Positions 25,733 through 34,760 of a DNA stretch of 42,583 bases are shown piece after piece. A program made the position numbers and the translations under genes. The DNA is taken from positions 485 through 43,067 of the forward strand of contig NZ_JACAFQ010000035.1 in assembly GCF_015354575.1 (NCBI RefSeq), in the 5' to 3' direction. How positions within the stretch are numbered: the first letter of the stretch is position 1; each line of letters opens with the position of its first letter. The stretch comes from Pseudomonas sp. UFMG81. Its GTDB lineage: Bacteria; Pseudomonadota; Gammaproteobacteria; Pseudomonadales; Pseudomonadaceae. The notes under the pieces were generated by a model. The model searched no databases, had not been told where the DNA came from, and saw only the letters and a program-made list of their open reading frames with translations.

Positions 25733-27362
25733 AACCCAGACCCCTGGCGAACCGGGGCAGGCCCAGGTACGCACACGGCGCCTGAACGTCTCGCTGGTGT
25801 GGATCGTGCCGATCCTGGCACTGCTGGTCGGCGCCTCGCTGGTGGTGCGCAACTGGATGGAACAAGGGCCGGTGATCTCGATTTCGTTCCGCACCGGGGA
25901 AGGGCTGGTGGCGCACAAGACCCAGGTGCGCTACCGCAGCGTGACCATTGGCGAGGTCAGCTCGGTGGAGCTGGCCGCGGACCGCAAGAGCGTGGTGGCC
26001 AAGGTCGAGCTGTCCAAGGAGGCGGAATCGTTCGCCACCCAGGGCGCGCGCTTCTGGGTGGTGCGCCCGCGCATCGGCGCTGGCGGGGTGTCCGGGGTCG
26101 ATACGCTGCTGTCGGGGGCCTTTATCGGCGCCGATGCGGGCGAGTCGAAAAGCCCCGAGAAGACCTTCGTCGGCCTCGAAGCGCCCCCCGCGATCACCTA
26201 TGGCGAGAAGGGCAAGCGTTTCGTGCTGAGCGCCAGTGACCTGGGTTCGCTGGATATCGGCTCGTCGATCTACTACCGGCGCATTGCGGTGGGTGAGGTG
26301 GTGTCCTATGCGCTGAAGGAAGACGGCCAGGGCGTCGACATCGATGTATTCGTACAGGCCCCGTACGACGCCTTCGTCACCACCGACACGCGCTTCTGGA
26401 ATGCCAGCGGCATCGACATGCAGCTCGGCGCCAATGGGCTCAAGGTCGAGACCCAGTCGCTGTCGTCGATCCTGATGGGCGGGCTGGCCTTCGGCACGCC
26501 GGACTATGCGGTGGCCACCGCGCCCGCCGCCGACCAGCAGGCCTTCGAATTGTTCGTCGATCGCGACGCGGCCCTGGCGCCGCCGACCGGCAAGTCCCAG
26601 TACCTGCGCCTGCGCTTCGAGCAGTCGATGCGCGGCCTGTCGCCGGGGGCACCGGTGGAATTCAAGGGCGTGGAGTTCGGCAAGGTGATTGCCGTCACCC
26701 TCGACTACGACGCTAAAAAACAAACCTTCCCGGTGGTGGTCGATGCGGTGATCTACCCGCAGCGGCTGGGGCCGGTGCACCAGAAGATGCTGCAGGCCTT
26801 CCACCACAGCCCAGATGACGACGCCGGCACCCGCCGCTTGATCGGTACCTTCGTCGACCACGGCCTGCGTGCCCAGGCCCGCAGCGGCAACCTGATCACC
26901 GGGCAGATGTTCGTCTTGCTGGACTTCTACCCCGAGGCGCCGAAAGTCGCCTTCGACCCCAGCCTTGAGCCCATCGTCATTCCCACCGTGCCGGGCAGCC
27001 TGGAGAAACTCCAGGAGCAGTTGCAGCATGTGGTCGAGCGTATCGGCAAGCTGCCGCTGGAGAGCATCGCCGGCAACCTCGACGGCACCCTGCGCGAGCT
27101 GCGCGTCACCCTCAAACGCTTCGACGGGCAGACGTTGCCGGGGGTCAAGGCCACCCTGGAGCAGGTGCAGACCACGCTGCGCACGGCCAATTCGGCGATT
27201 GCCGAAGACTCGCCGCAACGGGAGAAGCTCGGCGACACCCTGCAGGAACTGGAGCGCATGTCGCGCTCGCTGCGCGACCTGGCCGACTACCTGGGCCGCC
27301 ACCCTGAATCGCTGATCCGTGGCCGGCCGAAGGCCGCCGGCGCGGACGACGTGCAACCCTGA
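25722..27362 (+). CDS. pqiB: PqiB, MCE-domain envelope protein
   Basis: This 546-residue protein has one N-terminal membrane helix (IVPILALLVGASLVV, about residues 25-40) and three consecutive MCE/MlaD domains in the periplasm. The first begins near residue 48 (ISISFRTGEGLVAHKTQVRYR). The C-terminal region from about residue 420 is a long helix, which in PqiB hexamers forms a tunnel toward the outer membrane. Its role is lipid movement between membranes together with PqiA and PqiC. GGAG lies 7 nt before the ATG at 25722. The upstream ATG at 25692 would overlap PqiA further and has no site. Confidence 0.88.
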   Translation: MAHETQTPGEPGQAQVRTRRLNVSLVWIVPILALLVGASLVVRNWMEQGPVISISFRTGEGLVAHKTQVRYRSVTIGEVSSVELAADRKSVVAKVELSKEAESFATQGARFWVVRPRIGAGGVSGVDTLLSGAFIGADAGESKSPEKTFVGLEAPPAITYGEKGKRFVLSASDLGSLDIGSSIYYRRIAVGEVVSYALKEDGQGVDIDVFVQAPYDAFVTTDTRFWNASGIDMQLGANGLKVETQSLSSILMGGLAFGTPDYAVATAPAADQQAFELFVDRDAALAPPTGKSQYLRLRFEQSMRGLSPGAPVEFKGVEFGKVIAVTLDYDAKKQTFPVVVDAVIYPQRLGPVHQKMLQAFHHSPDDDAGTRRLIGTFVDHGLRAQARSGNLITGQMFVLLDFYPEAPKVAFDPSLEPIVIPTVPGSLEKLQEQLQHVVERIGKLPLESIAGNLDGTLRELRVTLKRFDGQTLPGVKATLEQVQTTLRTANSAIAEDSPQREKLGDTLQELERMSRSLRDLADYLGRHPESLIRGRPKAAGADDVQP

Positions 27363-27385
27363 ACACGGCCAAGGAGCAAGCGCCG

Positions 27386-27922
27386 ATGCGTACGCTGCAT
27401 TTCCTGTTGCTGGGCACGCTGGTGGCGCTGACGCTGGGCTGTCGCAGTACGCCGAACACCTACCACACCCTGGTCGCCCCACAGCCGGTGCGCGATGGCG
27501 GCGAGGCGATATTGGTGGAGCGGGTCAGCCTGCCGCCGCAGGTGGACCGCCCGCAACTGGTGGTGCGCCAGGGCACCAGCGGCCTGGTGATCCTGGAGAC
27601 CGAATGGTGGGGTGCCAGCCTGGTGGACGAGCTGCGCAGCGCCTTGCAGGACCTACTGGGCGGCCCGGTCGGCGGCAAGCAGCGGGCCGTGCTGCGGGTG
27701 GACGTGCAACGCTTCGACTCGGTGCCGGGCCAGTACGCACTGCTGGAGGCGGTGTGGCGGCTGGCCCGCCCAGGCCAGGCCGAACTGACCTGCCGCACCT
27801 CGGTGCAGACCCCGGCACAGAACAGTGTGGCCAGCCTGGTGGAGGCCCAGCAGGCCAACCTGCGCAAGCTCGCCGACGCCGTGCGCGGCAGCCGCGCAGG
27901 TTGCCCTGCCAGTCGTGGCTGA
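27386..27922 (+). CDS. pqiC: PqiC-like outer-membrane lipoprotein
   Basis: This 178-residue lipoprotein has signal peptide and lipobox LTLGC (C19) and a compact alpha/beta domain of the PqiC/ABC-type auxiliary lipoprotein family (YHTLVAP near the start, then VLRVDVQRFD). PqiC is thought to sit in the outer membrane as the exit partner of PqiB. AAGGAG lies upstream at 27370-27375. It follows pqiB by 23 nt and is 9 nt ahead of the HD-GYP gene. Confidence 0.82.
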   Translation: MRTLHFLLLGTLVALTLGCRSTPNTYHTLVAPQPVRDGGEAILVERVSLPPQVDRPQLVVRQGTSGLVILETEWWGASLVDELRSALQDLLGGPVGGKQRAVLRVDVQRFDSVPGQYALLEAVWRLARPGQAELTCRTSVQTPAQNSVASLVEAQQANLRKLADAVRGSRAGCPASRG

Positions 27923-27931
27923 GGCGCCGCC

Positions 27932-30805
27932 ATGAACAACCCGGGCCGGGGCATCTCCCTGCAACTGCTGGTAGCGCTGGCCATCGTGCTGGGCATGCTG
28001 GTGCTCGGCGTGGCACTGGCCTGGCAAGGCTACGCCGGCCTGCGCCAGACCCTGGTGGCCGCTGCCGGCGATACCGCCCAGCAGGCCGGCAGGACCATCG
28101 AGGAACGTGCCAGGCGCCTGGTCGACCCGGTGCACAGCAGCCTGCGCCTGCTCGCCGTCAACCCGGCCGCCGGCAACCTGGACCTGCGCCTTGCCCAGCT
28201 TGGGCAACTGGTCGAAAGCCTGAACGCCAACCCCATGCTCAGCGCCGCCTACATGGGCTACGCCAATGGCGAGTTCCTGCTGGTGCGGCCGTTGCGCGAC
28301 GGGCAGATGCGGCAACGCTTCGCCGCGCCAGCCGGCAGCGCTTTGCTGGTGCAGAGCATGAGCCTGGGCGCAGACGGCGCGATGCTCGGCCAGTGGCGCT
28401 TCTACGACCAGGCGCTGACCCTGCTCAAGGTCGAGCCGCGGCCCGACTATCACTACGATCCACGCCAGCGCCCCTGGTTCGTCGAGGCCTCGGCGCAGGC
28501 CACCACCGTGCTGACCCACCCCTACGTGTTCTTCACCACCCGCGAGATCGGCCTGACCATGGCCCAGCGCAGCGCCGACGGCGCGGCCGTGGTGGGCATG
28601 GACGTCTCGGTCGACGACCTGGCCAGCGAAAGCCGCGGCCTGCGCATGACCCCTGGTACCGAAATCGCCGTGGTCGATGACCAGGGCAGCGTGGTGGCCT
28701 ACCCGGACCTGGCGCGGGTGATCGTTCGCGACGGGGAGGCGGTGCGCCTGTCGCGCCTTGCCGAACTGGGCGTACCCAGCCTGGCGCGCATCCACACCGA
28801 CATGCCTGCCGGCGGCCAGCCGCAGCGCTACGAGGTGCAAGGGCAGGCCTGGTACGGCATGCGGGTGCAGTTGACCAATCTGGCCGGGCAAGACCTGCAA
28901 GTGCTGATCGCGGTGCCGGCCCATGAACTGCTGGCCGGGGCGCGCAAGGTGTTGTTCGAGCAGTTGCTGTTCACCGCCGGGTTGATGGCCGTGCTGCTGT
29001 TGCTCGGCGCGATGCTCGGCCAGCGCATCGGCCGGCCGTTGCGCCAGCTCGCCGACCAGGTGCGTGGCCTGGCCGCCTTCGATTTCAGCCGCGAAGTGGG
29101 GGTGCGTTCGCGGGTGTCGGAGGTGCGCGAACTGAGCCGGGTGCTCGGGCGCATGTCCGGGACGATCCGCAGTTTCCAGGCGATCACCCTCACGCTCAGC
29201 CGTGAAAACCACCTGGAGCGCATGCTCGACGGCGTGCTGGGGCACCTGGTGGAGGCCGCCGGGGTCGCTGGCGGCGCGGTGTACCTGTACGAAGAAGCGC
29301 ACGGGCGGTTGCGCCTGGCCGCCTCCTGCCGGCGCCGGGACTATCCCACTGAGCTGGCGGTCGATGACCAGGCCCGTGCAGACCTGCCGGGCGTCGTGAC
29401 CCGGGCCCTGGCACTGGGCGAACGCAGCCTGGCGGTGCAGCTTGACGACCGCGGCCAGGCGCTGCTGGGCATCCTGGTGTTGCAATTGGCGGACGAGGGG
29501 CAGGGGGGCGAGCCGTTTCGCCGTTTCGTCGAGGAGTTGTCGGGTGCGGCCGCCGTGGCCATCGAGACGCGCCAGCTGGTCGAGGCCCAGCAGCGCCTGC
29601 TGGACGCCATGATCAAGCTGCTGGCCGATGCCATCGACGCCAAGAGCCCCTACACCGGCGGCCATTGCGAACGGGTGCCGCAACTGGCGCAGATGCTGTT
29701 GGACCAGGCGGTGCAGGCCGACAGCGGCCCCTATGCCGACTTCACCCTGAGCGCGGCCGAGCGCTACGAGTTTCGCGTCGCCGCCTGGCTGCATGACTGC
29801 GGCAAGGTCACCAGCCCCGAGTACGTGGTGGACAAGGCGACCAAGCTGGAGACCCTGTACAACCGCATCCACGAGGTGCGGATGCGCTTCGAGGTGCTGT
29901 GGCGCGATGCCGAGATCAGTTACTGGCAGGGCCTGGCCGACGGTGCGCCGCAGGGGCCGTTGCAGCGCACCCTGGAACAGTGTCGCGCTGAACTGCAAGC
30001 GGAATTCGCCTTCGTCGCCAAGGCCAATATCGGTGGCGAGTTCATGGGCGACGACGCTGTCGAGCGCTTGCAGCGCATCGCCCAGCGCCGCTGGCTGCGG
30101 CATTTCGACAACCGCCTGGGGATCTCCCGTGACGAGCAGGAGCGCTATGCCGGCATGCCTGCGCCCACCTTGCCGGTGGCCGAGCCGCTGCTGGCCGACC
30201 GCCCCGAGCACCGGGTGCCCTGGGGCGCGCGCAAGCCACCGGTGGCACGGGACGATCCGCGCAACGTCTGGGGTTTCGACATGCGCCTGCCGGCCCACGC
30301 CAGCGACTTCGGCGAGCTGTACAACCTGTCGATCCGCCGCGGCACGCTCAACGACGAGGAGCGTTTCAAGATCAACGAGCACATCGTGCAGACCATCGTC
30401 ATGCTCAGCGCGCTGCCGTTCCCGCGCCCGTTGCGCCGGGTGCCGGCCATCGCCGGCAACCACCACGAGAAGCTCGACGGCACCGGCTACCCGCGCAGGT
30501 TGGGCCGGGACGACCTGGGCATTGCCGAGCGGGTGATGGCGATCGCCGACATCTTCGAGGCACTGACCGCCGCCGACCGGCCCTACAAACCGGCCAAGAC
30601 CTTGTCCGAGTCGGTGAAGATCATGGTGGCCATGGCCCGTGACCAGCACATCGACGGGCAGTTGCTGGGGCTGTTCCTCGAAAGCGGGGTGTACCGCCAG
30701 TATGCCGAGCGCTTCCTGCGCCCGGAGCAGATCGATGAGGTGGATGTGGGGTATTGGCTGGGGCAACTGGGCGCTGGCTGCACAATGGCCGCTCAAGGAC
30801 GCTGA
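27932..30805 (+). CDS. Cache-HAMP-GAF-HD-GYP membrane phosphodiesterase-type protein
   Basis: This 957-residue signalling protein has TM1 (about residues 8-30), a periplasmic double-Cache sensor (about 35-330, YDPRQRPWFVEA and GMDVSVDDL), TM2 (about 345-365), HAMP (about 366-420), GAF (about 435-550) and an HD-GYP output domain. Metal and catalytic motifs are intact: HDCGK (H621, D622) and HHEKLDGTGYP (H844 to P854). HD-GYP enzymes degrade cyclic di-GMP. The two motifs are 223 residues apart, much more than the roughly 60-65 usual, because about 150 residues are inserted from about residue 640. It starts 9 nt after pqiC, so it belongs to the pqi operon. Confidence 0.85.
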   Translation: MNNPGRGISLQLLVALAIVLGMLVLGVALAWQGYAGLRQTLVAAAGDTAQQAGRTIEERARRLVDPVHSSLRLLAVNPAAGNLDLRLAQLGQLVESLNANPMLSAAYMGYANGEFLLVRPLRDGQMRQRFAAPAGSALLVQSMSLGADGAMLGQWRFYDQALTLLKVEPRPDYHYDPRQRPWFVEASAQATTVLTHPYVFFTTREIGLTMAQRSADGAAVVGMDVSVDDLASESRGLRMTPGTEIAVVDDQGSVVAYPDLARVIVRDGEAVRLSRLAELGVPSLARIHTDMPAGGQPQRYEVQGQAWYGMRVQLTNLAGQDLQVLIAVPAHELLAGARKVLFEQLLFTAGLMAVLLLLGAMLGQRIGRPLRQLADQVRGLAAFDFSREVGVRSRVSEVRELSRVLGRMSGTIRSFQAITLTLSRENHLERMLDGVLGHLVEAAGVAGGAVYLYEEAHGRLRLAASCRRRDYPTELAVDDQARADLPGVVTRALALGERSLAVQLDDRGQALLGILVLQLADEGQGGEPFRRFVEELSGAAAVAIETRQLVEAQQRLLDAMIKLLADAIDAKSPYTGGHCERVPQLAQMLLDQAVQADSGPYADFTLSAAERYEFRVAAWLHDCGKVTSPEYVVDKATKLETLYNRIHEVRMRFEVLWRDAEISYWQGLADGAPQGPLQRTLEQCRAELQAEFAFVAKANIGGEFMGDDAVERLQRIAQRRWLRHFDNRLGISRDEQERYAGMPAPTLPVAEPLLADRPEHRVPWGARKPPVARDDPRNVWGFDMRLPAHASDFGELYNLSIRRGTLNDEERFKINEHIVQTIVMLSALPFPRPLRRVPAIAGNHHEKLDGTGYPRRLGRDDLGIAERVMAIADIFEALTAADRPYKPAKTLSESVKIMVAMARDQHIDGQLLGLFLESGVYRQYAERFLRPEQIDEVDVGYWLGQLGAGCTMAAQGR

Positions 30806-30841
30806 CTGACGCGGCGAGCTCTGCGTCGGCGGTGCTGGTTT

Positions 30842-30878
30842 CTACGTAGTACTACTTAGTCCTTGCGCGTAGTACTGC
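30842..30878 (+). promoter_or_regulatory. Paired GTAGTACT sites upstream of cstA (putative operator)
   Basis: CTACGTAG (30842-30849) and the 10-bp palindrome GTAGTACTAC (30846-30855) overlap. GTAGTACT recurs at 30869-30876 inside CGCGTAGTACTGCGA. The two copies start 23 bp apart, about two helical turns, as expected for a dimeric regulator bound on one face. The NarL-type regulator encoded downstream is a candidate binder; this is inference. Confidence 0.5.
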
Positions 30879-30936
30879 GACTGTTTTCCGTGGCGGACTG
30901 AGCCGAAAGTGTGCAACGTCCTACCCGGGCGCACAC

Positions 30937-30944
30937 AACAACAA
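30937..30944 (+). promoter_or_regulatory. CA motif (AANAANAA), possible Hfq/Crc target in the cstA leader
   Basis: AACAACAA sits 42 nt before the cstA ATG in an A-rich stretch (ACACAACAACAAAAACC). In Pseudomonas, Hfq with Crc binds AANAANAA motifs near ribosome-binding sites to repress translation during carbon catabolite repression. The position is somewhat upstream of the AGGAG site, so the effect is uncertain. Confidence 0.45.
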
Positions 30945-30985
30945 AAACCGCCGCAGGCCATCCGCCCGTGGCAGGAGACCCTCCA

Positions 30986-33043
30986 ATGTCCAAACTGGCT
31001 ACCCGAATTGCCTGGTTCGCCGTTGCATTGCTTGGCGCCTTCGCGCTGGGCACCCTGGCCTTGCGCCGGGGCGAAGCGATCAATGCCCTGTGGATCGTGA
31101 CCGCCGCCGTCGCCCTCTACCTCGTTGCCTACCGTTACTACAGCCTGTTCATCGCCACCAAGGTGATGCAGCTCGACCCCCTTCGCGCCACGCCGGCCGT
31201 GCTCAACAACGACGGCCTGGACTACGTGCCGACCAACAAGCACATCCTCTTCGGCCACCACTTCGCCGCCATCGCCGGCGCCGGCCCACTGGTGGGTCCG
31301 GTGCTCGCCGCGCAGATGGGCTACCTGCCCGGCACCCTGTGGCTGATCGCCGGTGTGGTGCTGGCCGGCGCGGTGCAGGACTTCATGGTGCTGTTCCTCT
31401 CCACCCGCCGCAACGGCCGCTCGCTGGGCGACATGGTGCGTGAGGAAATGGGCCGCATCCCCGGCACCATCGCCCTGTTCGGCTGCTTCCTGATCATGAT
31501 CATCATCCTCGCGGTGCTGGCGCTGATCGTGGTCAAGGCCCTGGCCGAGAGCCCGTGGGGCATGTTCACGGTGATGGCGACCATCCCGATCGCGATGTTC
31601 ATGGGCGTGTACATGCGCTATATCCGCCCGGGCCGTATCGGCGAGATCTCGGTGATCGGCGTGGTGCTGTTGCTGCTGTCGATCTGGGCCGGTGGCCTGG
31701 TTGCGGCGGACCCTGTGTGGGGCCCGGCGTTCACCTTCACCGGCGTGCAGATCACCTGGATGCTGGTGGGCTACGGTTTCGTCGCTGCCGTGCTGCCGGT
31801 ATGGCTGGTGCTGGCGCCGCGTGACTACCTGTCGACCTTCCTCAAGATCGGCACCATCGTCGGCTTGGCCATCGGCATCCTGATCCTCGCGCCCGAGCTG
31901 AAAATGCCGGCGCTCACGCAATTCACCGACGGCACCGGCCCGGTATGGAAGGGCACCCTGTTCCCGTTCCTGTTCATCACCATCGCCTGCGGCGCGGTGT
32001 CCGGCTTCCACGCGCTGATCTCCTCGGGGACCACGCCCAAGCTGCTGGACAACGAAACCAACGCCCGTTACATCGGCTACGGCGGCATGCTGATGGAGTC
32101 GTTCGTCGCCATCATGGCCATGGTCGCCGCTTCGGTGATCGAGCCGGGCGTGTACTTCGCCATGAACAGCCCGGCCGCCGTGGTCGGCGCCGACGTGGTG
32201 TCGGTGGCGAACACCGTCAGCAGCTGGGGCTTCCTGATCACCCCCGAGCAGCTCGAAGCGGTGGCCAAGGACATCGGCGAGCACACCATCCTGGCCCGCG
32301 CCGGTGGTGCCCCGACCTTGGCCGTCGGTATCGCGCAGATCCTCCACCAGGTGCTGCCGGGTGAGAACACCATGGCGTTCTGGTACCACTTCGCGATCCT
32401 GTTCGAGGCGCTGTTCATCCTCACCGCAGTGGACGCCGGTACCCGTGCCGGGCGCTTCATGCTGCAGGACCTGCTGGGCAGCTTCGTGCCGGCGCTCAAG
32501 CGTACCGAGTCGTGGGGCGCCAACCTGTTGGCCACCGCGGGCTGCGTGACCCTCTGGGGTTACCTGCTCTATCAAGGTGTGATCGACCCGCTGGGCGGCA
32601 TCAACACCCTCTGGCCGCTGTTCGGCATTTCCAACCAGATGCTGGCCGGTATCGCCCTGATGCTCGGCACCGTGGTGCTGATCAAGATGAAGCGCCAGCG
32701 CTATGTCTGGGTCACCTTGCTGCCTGCGGTGTGGCTGCTGATCTGCACCACCACCGCCGGCTTGATCAAGCTGTTCGACCCGAACCCTGCGGTCGGCTTC
32801 CTGGCCCTGGCCAAGAAGTACAGCACCGCCCTGGACGCCGGCCAGATCCTGGCCCCGGCCAAGGACCTGGGGCAGATGCAGCACGTGATCTTCAACGCCT
32901 ACACCAACGCCACGCTGACCGTGCTGTTCCTGTTCGTGGTGCTGAGCGTGCTGTTCTTCGCCATTCAGGTGGGGCGTCGGGCCTGGGTCAAGCCGGAGCG
33001 TACCGACCGCGAGTCGCCGTTCCAGCCCATTCCTGATGCCTGA
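30986..33043 (+). CDS. cstA: CstA-family carbon starvation protein / pyruvate-peptide transporter
   Basis: This 685-residue protein has about 16-18 membrane helices. It carries the CstA signature region NKHILFGHHFAAIAGAGPLV (residues about 86-105), AGAVQDFMVLF, and SGFHALISSGTTPKLL. E. coli CstA and BtsT (YjiY) import pyruvate, and peptides have also been proposed; the substrate here is inferred. AGGAG lies 8 nt before the ATG at 30986, and the shorter start avoids a non-hydrophobic extension. The next gene encodes its usual small partner, and a sensor kinase/regulator pair lies just beyond. The leader carries GTAGTACT repeats and a CA motif. Confidence 0.9.
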   Translation: MSKLATRIAWFAVALLGAFALGTLALRRGEAINALWIVTAAVALYLVAYRYYSLFIATKVMQLDPLRATPAVLNNDGLDYVPTNKHILFGHHFAAIAGAGPLVGPVLAAQMGYLPGTLWLIAGVVLAGAVQDFMVLFLSTRRNGRSLGDMVREEMGRIPGTIALFGCFLIMIIILAVLALIVVKALAESPWGMFTVMATIPIAMFMGVYMRYIRPGRIGEISVIGVVLLLLSIWAGGLVAADPVWGPAFTFTGVQITWMLVGYGFVAAVLPVWLVLAPRDYLSTFLKIGTIVGLAIGILILAPELKMPALTQFTDGTGPVWKGTLFPFLFITIACGAVSGFHALISSGTTPKLLDNETNARYIGYGGMLMESFVAIMAMVAASVIEPGVYFAMNSPAAVVGADVVSVANTVSSWGFLITPEQLEAVAKDIGEHTILARAGGAPTLAVGIAQILHQVLPGENTMAFWYHFAILFEALFILTAVDAGTRAGRFMLQDLLGSFVPALKRTESWGANLLATAGCVTLWGYLLYQGVIDPLGGINTLWPLFGISNQMLAGIALMLGTVVLIKMKRQRYVWVTLLPAVWLLICTTTAGLIKLFDPNPAVGFLALAKKYSTALDAGQILAPAKDLGQMQHVIFNAYTNATLTVLFLFVVLSVLFFAIQVGRRAWVKPERTDRESPFQPIPDA

Positions 33044-33051
33044 GGTGGCTG

Positions 33052-33255
33052 ATGTTCAATGACCTGAGCAAGATGGGCAAGTACCTCGGCCAGGCCGCGC
33101 GGATGCTGGTGGGCATGCCCGACTATGACTACTACGTCGAGCACATGCAGGCCAAGCATCCGGACCAGCCGGTGATGAGCTACGAGGTGTTTTTCCGCGA
33201 GCGGCAGGATGCGCGCTATGGGGGCGGCAGCGGTCGCCCGGTGCGTTGCTGCTGA
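33052..33255 (+). CDS. YbdD/YjiX family small protein (DUF466)
   Basis: This 67-residue soluble protein matches the YbdD/YjiX family: YLGQAARMLVGMPDYDYYVEHM, HPDQPVMSYEVFFRERQDARYGG, and a cysteine pair at the very end. It is regularly encoded immediately after cstA or btsT genes, as here (8 nt behind cstA with GAGGTGG as ribosome-binding site). It is thought to assist the transporter, though the mechanism is not known. Confidence 0.9.
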   Translation: MFNDLSKMGKYLGQAARMLVGMPDYDYYVEHMQAKHPDQPVMSYEVFFRERQDARYGGGSGRPVRCC

Positions 33256-33274
33256 GCGGTTGAACGTGGCATAA

Positions 33275-33320
33275 AGCGGGGCCGCCTTGCGGCCCATCGC
33301 GGGCAAGCCCGCTCCCACAG
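33275..33320 (-). repeat. REP-like element between ybdD/yjiX and the kinase gene
   Basis: On the plus strand it reads GCGGGGCCGCCTTGCGGCCC, then ATCGCGGGCAAGCCCGCTCCCACAG, the common Pseudomonas REP form. It contains the hairpin CGGGCAAGCCCG. It may reduce transcription from cstA into the kinase gene. Confidence 0.7.
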
Positions 33321-33382
33321 GGAGCGGGGCGAGCTGACGATGGGGCGTGCAGCGGCCCCTTTTCCATTCCGCGGAAACGACC

Positions 33383-34729
33383 ATGCAACTCAAACACAAG
33401 ATCGTCACCCTCAGCGTCCTGCCGCTGCTGGTGTCGGTGCTGTTCATTTGCGTCCTGGTGTTCGCCCAGAGCCGCAAGCTCGAGGAAGAGCAGGCCCGGC
33501 TGGTGGAAAGCAGCATCATGGCCGCCAAGAAGGCGGAGCTGAAGAACTACCTGCAACTGGCCATGAGCCTGATCGCGCCGTTGTACGGCAGTGGCGCCGA
33601 TGATCAACAGACCCGCCAACAGGCGTTGCAGATCCTGTCCCACGCCAGTTTCGGCATGGACGGCTATTTCTTCGTCTATGACCGCAACGGCAAGAACCTG
33701 ATGCACCCGCGCCAGGCCGAGCTGGTCGGCAAGGAGCTGATCGGCATGACCGACATCAACGGCCTGCCGGTGATCCAGGCCTTGCTCAAGAGCGCCGAGC
33801 AGGGCGACGGCTACCAGCTGTACGCCTGGCAGAAGCCCTCCAGCGGGCAGGTCACCGGCAAGCTGGCCTACGTGGTGATGCTCGAACGCTGGGGCTGGAT
33901 GCTGGGGACCGGCATCTACATCGATGATGTCGAGGTGGCCACGCTGAAGTCGCGCCAGGAGGTGGCGTCGGGCGTGCTGACCACGGTGCTGGCCATCGCT
34001 TCGTTCTCGCTGCTGGCGGTGCTGGTGATCTTCGCCGGTGGCCTGATGCTCAATGTCAGCGAGCATCGCCTGGCCGACGGCAAGTTGTCGGCGCTCAACC
34101 AACGCATCGTCAACCTCCAGGAGGAGGAGCGCTCGCGGGTGTCACGCGAGTTGCACGACGGCATCAGTCAGTTGCTGGTGTCGATCAAGTTCCAGTTCGA
34201 GCTGGCGGCGATGGAGCTGGCCAACGGCCTCGACCAGGGCCTGGAGAACCTGCACAAGGGCACCGCGCGGCTGGGCGCCGCCATTGGTGAGATCCGGCGT
34301 ATTTCCCACGACCTGCGCCCGTCGTTGCTCGACACCCTTGGGCTGTCGCCGGCCATCGACCAGCATGTGCGCGAGTTCGAACAGCGCACGGGTGTGCGGA
34401 CCCACTGCACCTGCAACCTGCACGACATTGAAGTGGACGCGGACCTGTCGCTCACCCTGTTCCGCATCATCCAGGAGGCGTTGGCGAACATCGAACGGCA
34501 TGCCCAGGCCAGCACCGCGTTCATTGCGCTGGCGGTGCACCGCGGGCAGATCCTGCTGCGGGTGCAGGATGACGGCGTCGGCTTCGACCCGGGTGCCGCC
34601 GACGAGAGCCATGGCATTGGCTTACGCAACATCCGCGAGCGTGTCGACCACCACAGTGGTAGCTTCAGCATTGCATCGAGCAACGGCCGTACGGAGTTGC
34701 AGGTGCAGATCCCGATCCGCCGCGTTTAA
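33383..34729 (+). CDS. Cache-domain sensor histidine kinase (NarL/HisKA_3 type)
   Basis: This 448-residue membrane kinase has TM1 (about residues 8-28), a periplasmic single Cache domain (about 35-190, GMDGYFFVYDRNGKNLMHPR and GWMLGTGIYIDDV) and TM2 (about 197-225). A short coiled linker leads to a HisKA_3 dimerisation helix with the phospho-acceptor H258 in SRELHDGISQLL. The ATPase domain shows the N-box IQEALANIERHA and the G-box DDGVGFDP. Such Cache domains often sense small carboxylates. The ATG at 33383 precedes MQLKHKIVTLSVLP; an earlier ATG at 33347 is less likely. It pairs with the response regulator 31 nt downstream. The location next to cstA suggests control of pyruvate or organic-acid uptake. 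Confidence 0.85.
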   Translation: MQLKHKIVTLSVLPLLVSVLFICVLVFAQSRKLEEEQARLVESSIMAAKKAELKNYLQLAMSLIAPLYGSGADDQQTRQQALQILSHASFGMDGYFFVYDRNGKNLMHPRQAELVGKELIGMTDINGLPVIQALLKSAEQGDGYQLYAWQKPSSGQVTGKLAYVVMLERWGWMLGTGIYIDDVEVATLKSRQEVASGVLTTVLAIASFSLLAVLVIFAGGLMLNVSEHRLADGKLSALNQRIVNLQEEERSRVSRELHDGISQLLVSIKFQFELAAMELANGLDQGLENLHKGTARLGAAIGEIRRISHDLRPSLLDTLGLSPAIDQHVREFEQRTGVRTHCTCNLHDIEVDADLSLTLFRIIQEALANIERHAQASTAFIALAVHRGQILLRVQDDGVGFDPGAADESHGIGLRNIRERVDHHSGSFSIASSNGRTELQVQIPIRRV

Positions 34730-34760
34730 ACGCCCCCAATCCCCTGTTTCGAGACTGCCC

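Noticed and set aside
27653..30796. Minus-strand frame of 1047 codons opposite the HD-GYP gene
   Set aside because: Antisense shadow typical of high-GC coding DNA; it has no recognisable domain, and the plus strand has complete signalling domains.
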